Shown here piece after piece: positions 59,201-64,000 of a DNA stretch of 64,000 nt (positions within the stretch are counted from its first letter, which is position 1; each line of letters begins with the position of its first letter). A program made the position numbers and the translations under genes. Source of the stretch: Sabulibacter ruber (GTDB taxonomy: Bacteria; Bacteroidota; Bacteroidia; Cytophagales; Hymenobacteraceae); contig NZ_JAFFID010000002.1 of assembly GCF_017355955.1 (NCBI RefSeq), positions 1,037,096 to 1,101,095 on the forward strand, given 5' to 3'. Under the pieces are notes generated by a model. It worked only from the letters and a program-made list of their open reading frames with translations. It searched no databases and was not told the origin of the DNA.

Positions 59201-60353
59201 ACCAGATGGCTTGTATGAGTTCCAGGTAATGCAGAATGGCACCTACACCATTAGCCCATTCAAAAACAACGATGCCACCGCCAACAACGGGATTACTACC
59301 CTGGACATCGCCCTGATCAGAAGACACATCCTGAACATTACGGCGCTTGGCTCACCCTACAAGATTCTGGCCGCTGATGCTGATAACTCCAGTTCCGTTA
59401 CCACCACGGATATTGCCAGCATCCGGAAAGTGGTTCTGACCATAGACAATTCCTTCCCTGGCAACCGACTCTGGAGATTTGTCCCGCAAAGTTTCAAGTT
59501 CCCTAATCCTGCCAATCCTTTCCCTTTCAAAGACTCGGTGCAGGTGCATACCAGCGTAGCTAAAGAGTTAACCGGACAGGATTTTATTGGTGTAAAGATT
59601 GGAGATGTAAACAATACCTGGGACTCTAAAGTAGCGCGGGTACGTACTGCCGGAGATATTGCCGTTCAATTGCAAGACCAACAAGTATTGCCAGGAGCCG
59701 AAGTACTGGTGCCGGTAAAAGTAGCAGGCTTCAAAAACGTGAGCGGCTATCAGTTCACGCTTGCCTGGGATGCTACTGTATTGGAGTTTGTATCGGTAGA
59801 AAATGCCGCTGCCCAAGGAGCTTTTGGTACCCACAAAATAACCGAAGGAAAACTGACAACTGCCTGGGATGACCCGGCCGGAAAGAGCCAGACCTTGCCA
59901 GAGGGTAGTGTGCTCTTCTATGTGAAACTGCGAGCCATTGGAGCCTTGCACACCCAAACCGAAGTAGCCATTACCTCAGACCTGACCCGCAGTGTGGCTT
60001 ATAATCAGAACCTGCAACAACTGAATGTAAAACCAACCAACGCCAAAATTCTGGTAGGGAATGCTGTTCAGGTTACTCCAGGGTACACCTTGCACCAGAA
60101 CGTGCCAAATCCTTTTGCGCAGAATGGTACCAGCATCAAGTTCAGCGTGCCGCAGCAGGAGGAAGTACGCATCAGCATCTACAACTCCCTGGGTCAGTTG
60201 GTGAGAACTTATACTTCTACCTATGCCGCCGGTGAGCACGAAGTCCTATGGGATGGCACCAACAGCCAGGGTGGAGTTGTAGGCAAAGGCACTTACCTCT
60301 ACCGCATGGAAGCCGGTAAGTTCACCCAGACTAAACGCGCCATTATCCTTTAG
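56289..60353 (+). CDS. T9SS surface protein with cohesin, Ig-like and dockerin-like domains
   Basis: 1354 residues. Signal peptide (about 1-30), a cohesin domain (about 45-180: SVAGLPNTEVLVPVRVKGFNN), five to six Ig-like repeats of about 85 residues with YRWYTVATGGTAI and TTTYYV signatures (about 180-790), a second cohesin-like domain (about 800-930), a SdrD-type linker, a dockerin-like domain (about 1000-1065; NGITTLDIALIRRHIL and DADNSSSVTTTDIASIRKVVL, two calcium-loop helices), a third cohesin-like domain (about 1125-1245), and a type A T9SS sorting domain (about 1265-1354, NVPNPFAQNGTSIKF to KRAIIL). Probably a secreted scaffold or adhesin. A terminator follows. Confidence 0.9.
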   Translation: MVKHLLRFFFVFLLTLGAAMLPFKGNAVASGKEKSPQANRALAAEAITLYADSVAGLPNTEVLVPVRVKGFNNMITGQGTITFNPAVATYVGVEQYGLPGMTSSNFGTTQASSGRIVFSWDDATLAGKTLTDGSMIFVIRLKVVGTYGTNTSISFTNSPVPLEFVDKAFATAQTSVQSGKVQVPSYAITTSALSNNSLCAGSSVSVAFTRQGSYTSNNTFSVQLSNASGSFASPTVIGTGAASPIAATIPATTVQGTGYRIRVVSSSPAITGTDNGSNITISTLPSAPTISSVERCGPGTVTLTASGAPTGGSYRWYTVATGGTAISGATAATYTTPSLSATTTYYVATANSAGCESSRVAVVATVVPALTNNTISAAQTICSGSVPAQLTGTQPTGGSGTYTYQWERSADGTTFAPISGATGQNYSPAALTADTWFRRKVTSGNSCPVNVSATVKVTVSPVPASPVLSNAAICNGEKATLAVNSPNTAYTYRWYTVATGGTAFFTGSSYTTATLSASTTYYVEAASTAGCVSGRTAVTVTVNAVPAAPSVTGAERCGNGSVTLSASGAPAGATYRWYTAASGGTAISGATGTTYATPSLTATTTYYVSVVNSSNCESGRTAVTATINAEPNAPTVTAAERCGTGSLTLTASGAPAGATYRWYIVATGGTAINGATGASYTTPSLSATTTYYVSVVSSANCESTRTPVTATVKATPATPVATASATQVGGTLKLSASTVTGATYSWTGPNGFTSTQQNPTIPNATTAHSGTYSVVAIINGCSSVAGTVTVTVINVPPVTFDVDSVSGLANTEILVPVRVKGFKDIVSVQYSVNWNTNVASFVGVEDFGLTGLTATSFGTTQTATGNLMLSWTDASLKSYTLADSTILFKIRLKLIGSMGQSTPITIADQPTPVEVSEKNGFIVPVIKLAGAATIRKQVKISGQIKSEQGEGIRTVTLTATGGATPLTYETKPDGLYEFQVMQNGTYTISPFKNNDATANNGITTLDIALIRRHILNITALGSPYKILAADADNSSSVTTTDIASIRKVVLTIDNSFPGNRLWRFVPQSFKFPNPANPFPFKDSVQVHTSVAKELTGQDFIGVKIGDVNNTWDSKVARVRTAGDIAVQLQDQQVLPGAEVLVPVKVAGFKNVSGYQFTLAWDATVLEFVSVENAAAQGAFGTHKITEGKLTTAWDDPAGKSQTLPEGSVLFYVKLRAIGALHTQTEVAITSDLTRSVAYNQNLQQLNVKPTNAKILVGNAVQVTPGYTLHQNVPNPFAQNGTSIKFSVPQQEEVRISIYNSLGQLVRTYTSTYAAGEHEVLWDGTNSQGGVVGKGTYLYRMEAGKFTQTKRAIIL

Positions 60354-60364
60354 AAATCTCAAGA

Positions 60365-60406
60365 AAGAGTAGCCGCAGGGAAGACCTGTGGCTACTCTTC
60401 TTTTTT
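60365..60406 (+). terminator. Terminator of the cohesin-domain gene
   Basis: AAGAGTAGCCGCAGG pairs with CCTGTGGCTACTCTT (one G-T/mismatch position) around GAAGA, followed by CTTTTTT. It begins 12 bases after the stop. Confidence 0.88.
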
Positions 60407-60458
60407 ACAGCATATCTATTCTACCTATCCAATCCCTTTATTCTTTATAAGCGAAAGC

Positions 60459-63400
60459 ATGAAACAGTTTTACCTGCTGCTCTCTTTCCTCGTTCTCATA
60501 GGTTGCTCCCAGGCATTTGGCCAGACATACCTCCTGAACGAAGACTTTTCCTCTGCCTCAGAGACTACGCCGCCAACCGGTTGGGCGAACTCCACCTTAA
60601 CCGGAGCGGCTACTGATAAGTGGCGATTTGACAACGTAGGGAACCGAAATCTTCCTTACCCTTTCACTGGCAAGTTTGCCATTTTTGACAGCGACAACTA
60701 CTCAAAGGCTGATGGGGCCGAGAATGTGGTGTTAGAGTCTAAGTTCTTTGATGCCTCCATTAGTAACAACACCTTGCTCACCTTTGACCACTTCTTTTCA
60801 GGAGGCAAGAATGGAAAGGGGACCCTAGAGGTATTCAACGGCAGAAGCTGGAGCACTGTGGCTACTTTCACAGATAGCACTTCCTCACCAGAAAGGAAGC
60901 TTTATAATCTTTCCTCAACCGTAGGTGGTGTGACCAACGCTAAGGTCCGTTTCAGGTGGGAAGGCAATGCTTCTTACTTCTGGGCGATTGACAACATCCG
61001 CATCTACTCCCCTTTGTCACGTGATGCTGGGGTGGTGAAGCTGAATGCTCCGGAAATGCCTTTTAACTCTGGTAGTCAAGTAATAAAAGTTTCGCTTGGT
61101 AACTACGGGATTAGTACCCTTAAAAGTACTACGCTTAAATGGACAGTAAATGGAGTAGCCCAAACAGCTAAAAACTGGACTGGCTCCTTGGGGATTGGGG
61201 AAACCGAAGAGAATATAACGCTTGCCAATTTCAACTTTCAACAAGGTAAACAATACCAATTCAAGATCTGGCAGGAGAACCCAAATGGGCAGAATGACCT
61301 CAATTCTTTGAATGATACTCTGTATGCAACTTTAAATAGCAGCCTATGCGGCACCTACACAGTGGGCGGCGATGGTGCCCACTTCAAGGACCTGGCGCAG
61401 GTCGCGGAGGCGCTGAGCAACGGAGGGGTTAGCTGTCCGGTTACCTTCAAGATCCGCAACGGTGATTATTATTCAAGCGGGGGCATTATGCTCTACGAAG
61501 TGCCTGGCTCCTCGGCCGCCAACACCGTCACGTTCGAGTCAGAGAGCGGGGACAGCACCAAGGTCAACATAGGCGGCTTTGCCCTTCGGGGTGCGGCATA
61601 CGTGACCTTCCGCAGGCTAAGTGTTTCGCCGTCGATCCAGAACGAGTCGCACCATATCATGATGGAGAACAGCGTAGGGAGCTTCTACTCGGGCCTCTCC
61701 TCCAACACCAGGGCGGTGGACGCAGATATCACCATCAGGAACAGCAGGCTTTCTTATGTCAATATACAATACCCGGACGCGTACCCAGGACGCAGAATCA
61801 CCCTCAAAGGCAACACAGTTGACGGTTCTGTAAATATTACCTCGGTCAGAGACCTGGCGATAGAGGACAATATAGTAAGTTCCGTCATAGGCTTGAGTCT
61901 AGGCAGGGGAGTAGCCATCAAGGGTAACAAGGTCGGCCGTGTGCCGGAGAACAGCTGGGAAAATACATCTGGCTCAATAAGCATCTACAAGAGTGAAGGC
62001 GTGGAGATGGAACGGAACGAGGTCCTCCGACCCTATGCTGCTCAGTACTCAGGCATCCCTGTCTCGATAGGTGAGAGTAAGAATGTTGGCTTCACTCAGA
62101 ATACTGTGCAGCTAAATCATCGGAGCGAGACTAGCACCAACTCCGCCACCCTGGCCGTTGACATGGACAGGAGCAGCAAGGTGACGATCACGGATAATAC
62201 CATCACCATGTCGGACGGCACCAAGGTCAACCCTCTTACGGCGATCAACATCCGCGGCGGAAGCAGCGGGATCAGGATCGAGAACAACAGTATCACCGTC
62301 CTGGATAGTGTAGCCACTGACTACAACGGCAATCAGGTTCATGATGGATACTACTACAGAAGCAATACTTCCACGGTCCGGGCTATCGTCGTAAAGGGAG
62401 GAGAGTATGACTATACACTTAGACGTACGCTGAGGAGCAGCAATGTGCGTATCACCAATAACACGTTTAGCCTCAAGGTCAGCAACGGACGGGCTGCCTA
62501 TGATCAGTATTCTTCCTCCACTACTACTACAGATCATGATGGCACCGCTATGGACGTCAGCGGGACAGATACGCTCTCCATCAGGGGCAACAAGTTCTTG
62601 TTTGGCAACTCTGGGATACAGGCCACGGACGTCGACAGCAGTTACGTCAAGAACAACGTGCTGAAAACAACTAACACAGATGGCCATTCGTCTTACCTGG
62701 GCATCAGCTTCTCCTCAACAAGAAGAACGGTTATAGAAGACAATGAGGCTGGTTCTATATCGGTGTATAATTCTTCCGCAGCAGGGGGTAGGATATGGAT
62801 CACAAACAATAAAGTCCGTGCCGCTATCACCGCCGCAGGCAGCGCAACCACTAACAACAGCAGCGTAGAGGTGATAGGCAACATCATTGAACAAGGTCAG
62901 TACAACGGCGGCATTTACGTCAGCGGGGCTGCAGTAAAGGTGAACCAGAATAGGGTCAACACAAGCGAGACAGGCATCTCAGTACTGGGGGGCAGCGGGG
63001 AAGTACTGCAGAACAGGCTGGTGGATATTGGCGGCAAAGGAATAGTGGTAGACGGGGGCGGTATGCTGGTAGCCAACAACTACATCCACGTGAAGGGGGT
63101 GCAGACGGACCAGGCAGGCGTCGAGCTGACGCAGAAGGCTGCCAATGCCAAGGTCGTGTTCAACAGCGTCTACCTGGAGGGCAATGACGCCATAAACAGC
63201 AAGGCCTTTTCGGTGGCCGGGGCCGCTGGCCTGACGGTGAAGAACAACATCTTCGCCAACACCGGCAAGGGGTACGCCGCCTACCTGTCCGGCGCACTGT
63301 CGGGGACCAGCGATTGGGACTTCAACGACTATTTTAGCGCCCAGGGCCGCCTGGGGCACTACAACGGCAGCGCCTATAGCACGCTCGCCCAATGGCAGCA

Positions 63401-64000
63401 GGCGCTGAGCAAGGAGGCCAACTCCAAATCGGTCAACCCCTTCTTCAAGTCCAAAACCGATCTGACGCCTACGCAGATGTTGCTGGACAATGCCGGTGTA
63501 TCTCATGCCCTTGTCACTCAGGACATAGATGCCGCTGCAAGAGCAACCTCCCCGGATCCGGGAGCCAAGGAGTTTGGGCTGCCAGAATTAGATGCCGGCG
63601 TAAACGCTGTTACCGCACCTAGCAACCCTCTGCCGGTTGGCAGCCTACCGGTGAAGGTAATACTACAGAATCATGGCACAGCTACTTTGACCGCAGTAGA
63701 ACTTCACTGGACTGTGAATGGAGTAAGTCAACCAAAGCATACATGGACAGGCTCTCTAGCTAGCCGTGCCAATACAGAAATAGCGGTAGGGGAATATGGC
63801 TTCACATCTGGAAAAACCTTTACTATCAAAACCTGGGCTTCTATGCCAAATGGAAAACCAGACTTGGCTGTTCACAATGACACAGCTATGGTGAAGGATT
63901 TGGCTGCTGGCCTATGCGGCACCTACACAGTGGGCGGCGATGGTGCCCACTTCAAGGACCTGGCGCAGGTCGCGGAGGCGCTGAGCAACGGAGGGGTTAG
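60459..64000 (+). CDS. Beta-helix surface protein, N-terminal part (partial)
   Basis: Runs off the right edge: 1180 codons are open from the ATG at 60459. Signal peptide MKQFYLLLSFLVLIGCSQAFGQ, then a choice-of-anchor/cleaved-adhesin-like domain (about 24-185, YLLNEDFSSASETTPPTGW to WAIDNIRIY), a CARDB-like domain (about 190-290), a linker LCGTYTVGGDGAHFKDLAQVAE and a long right-handed parallel beta-helix (about 315-1050) with Asn-ladder strings such as NNIFANTGKGY and VRITNNTFSLKV. A second CARDB-like domain (about 1055-1150) and the start of a second linker/helix module follow. A T9SS C-terminal signal is expected outside the window. Codon choice in the helix part is distinctly GC-rich compared with the flanks. 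Confidence 0.85.
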   Translation, partial: MKQFYLLLSFLVLIGCSQAFGQTYLLNEDFSSASETTPPTGWANSTLTGAATDKWRFDNVGNRNLPYPFTGKFAIFDSDNYSKADGAENVVLESKFFDASISNNTLLTFDHFFSGGKNGKGTLEVFNGRSWSTVATFTDSTSSPERKLYNLSSTVGGVTNAKVRFRWEGNASYFWAIDNIRIYSPLSRDAGVVKLNAPEMPFNSGSQVIKVSLGNYGISTLKSTTLKWTVNGVAQTAKNWTGSLGIGETEENITLANFNFQQGKQYQFKIWQENPNGQNDLNSLNDTLYATLNSSLCGTYTVGGDGAHFKDLAQVAEALSNGGVSCPVTFKIRNGDYYSSGGIMLYEVPGSSAANTVTFESESGDSTKVNIGGFALRGAAYVTFRRLSVSPSIQNESHHIMMENSVGSFYSGLSSNTRAVDADITIRNSRLSYVNIQYPDAYPGRRITLKGNTVDGSVNITSVRDLAIEDNIVSSVIGLSLGRGVAIKGNKVGRVPENSWENTSGSISIYKSEGVEMERNEVLRPYAAQYSGIPVSIGESKNVGFTQNTVQLNHRSETSTNSATLAVDMDRSSKVTITDNTITMSDGTKVNPLTAINIRGGSSGIRIENNSITVLDSVATDYNGNQVHDGYYYRSNTSTVRAIVVKGGEYDYTLRRTLRSSNVRITNNTFSLKVSNGRAAYDQYSSSTTTTDHDGTAMDVSGTDTLSIRGNKFLFGNSGIQATDVDSSYVKNNVLKTTNTDGHSSYLGISFSSTRRTVIEDNEAGSISVYNSSAAGGRIWITNNKVRAAITAAGSATTNNSSVEVIGNIIEQGQYNGGIYVSGAAVKVNQNRVNTSETGISVLGGSGEVLQNRLVDIGGKGIVVDGGGMLVANNYIHVKGVQTDQAGVELTQKAANAKVVFNSVYLEGNDAINSKAFSVAGAAGLTVKNNIFANTGKGYAAYLSGALSGTSDWDFNDYFSAQGRLGHYNGSAYSTLAQWQQALSKEANSKSVNPFFKSKTDLTPTQMLLDNAGVSHALVTQDIDAAARATSPDPGAKEFGLPELDAGVNAVTAPSNPLPVGSLPVKVILQNHGTATLTAVELHWTVNGVSQPKHTWTGSLASRANTEIAVGEYGFTSGKTFTIKTWASMPNGKPDLAVHNDTAMVKDLAAGLCGTYTVGGDGAHFKDLAQVAEALSNGGV
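61342..61432 (+). repeat. Intragenic direct repeat, copy 1
   Basis: 91 bases identical to 63910-64000, spacing 2568 bases (856 codons), in frame. It marks the start of each beta-helix module. Confidence 0.9.
63910..64000 (+). repeat. Intragenic direct repeat, copy 2 (cut by window edge)
   Basis: 91 bases identical to 61342-61432; identity continues to the last base of the window, so the true repeat is longer. Confidence 0.9.

Overview
The window is chromosomal DNA from a member of the Bacteroidota, most likely a Cytophagales bacterium of the Hymenobacteraceae type (Rufibacter/Pontibacter-like; inferred from gene content, not proven). Support comes from three type IX secretion (T9SS) substrates with gliding-type or type A C-terminal sorting domains, a PorP/SprF protein, the lipidated TamA relative TamL beside TamB, a large TonB-dependent receptor with a carboxypeptidase-like N-terminal domain, a one-piece two-component-propeller histidine kinase, and TAnnTTTG-type -7 promoter elements. 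There is no phage, no CRISPR array and no transposase gene.

Layout. 1-524 is the 3' end of fpg/mutM. 729-3983 is an AT-rich patch of small orphan genes, all on the + strand; two of the gaps hold attC-like inverted repeats, as in an integron cassette array. 4155-5220 pairs a Crp/Fnr regulator with a YiaA-type membrane protein, with an FNR-like operator between them. Then come asnB (5536-7230), the tamB-tamL operon (14809 to 7446, minus), a voltage-sensor ion channel with an unusual pore sequence, a lipocalin, a GNAT acetyltransferase, yajQ and a TerC-family protein. 19442-28304 is a catabolic cluster for glycosides through 3-keto sugars: GMC oxidoreductase, Gfo/Idh/MocA oxidoreductase, dehydrogenase subunit 3, cytochrome c, DUF1080 hydrolase, MFS transporter and two TIM-barrel isomerases. 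A giant TolB-propeller/amidohydrolase follows (29284-32706), then a T9SS surface-protein operon (40460 to 33800, minus): an HYR-repeat adhesin, PorP/SprF and an OmpA/PD40 protein. Next are an SDR enzyme, a lipoprotein, a two-component system and a serine hydrolase. On the minus strand, 55853-48229 carries a ChrB-AraC fusion, a tRNA-Cys-like gene, a 27-residue leader peptide with four consecutive Cys codons, a TonB receptor, a DUF2490 protein and the chromate transporter ChrA. The window ends in two large T9SS-type surface proteins, a cohesin/Ig/dockerin protein and a partial beta-helix protein.

The most unusual material is noncoding. (1) About 17 copies of an imperfect palindromic repeat (core GTTTTCTGAAAAC) lie in intergenic gaps, often just after a stop codon; the best copy is a perfect 21-bp inverted repeat. 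(2) Two ~0.5-kb 'hairpin trains' (28430-28929 and 33008-33552) flank the amidohydrolase gene. Two of their stems differ completely in sequence between the copies while pairing and terminal loops are kept, which is the signature of selected structure. (3) The poly-Cys leader ORF upstream of the TonB receptor sits downstream, on the same strand, of a tRNA-Cys-like gene and between genes of a chromate/sulfur theme. This suggests an undescribed cysteine-sensing control unit. All functional links are inferences from sequence alone.
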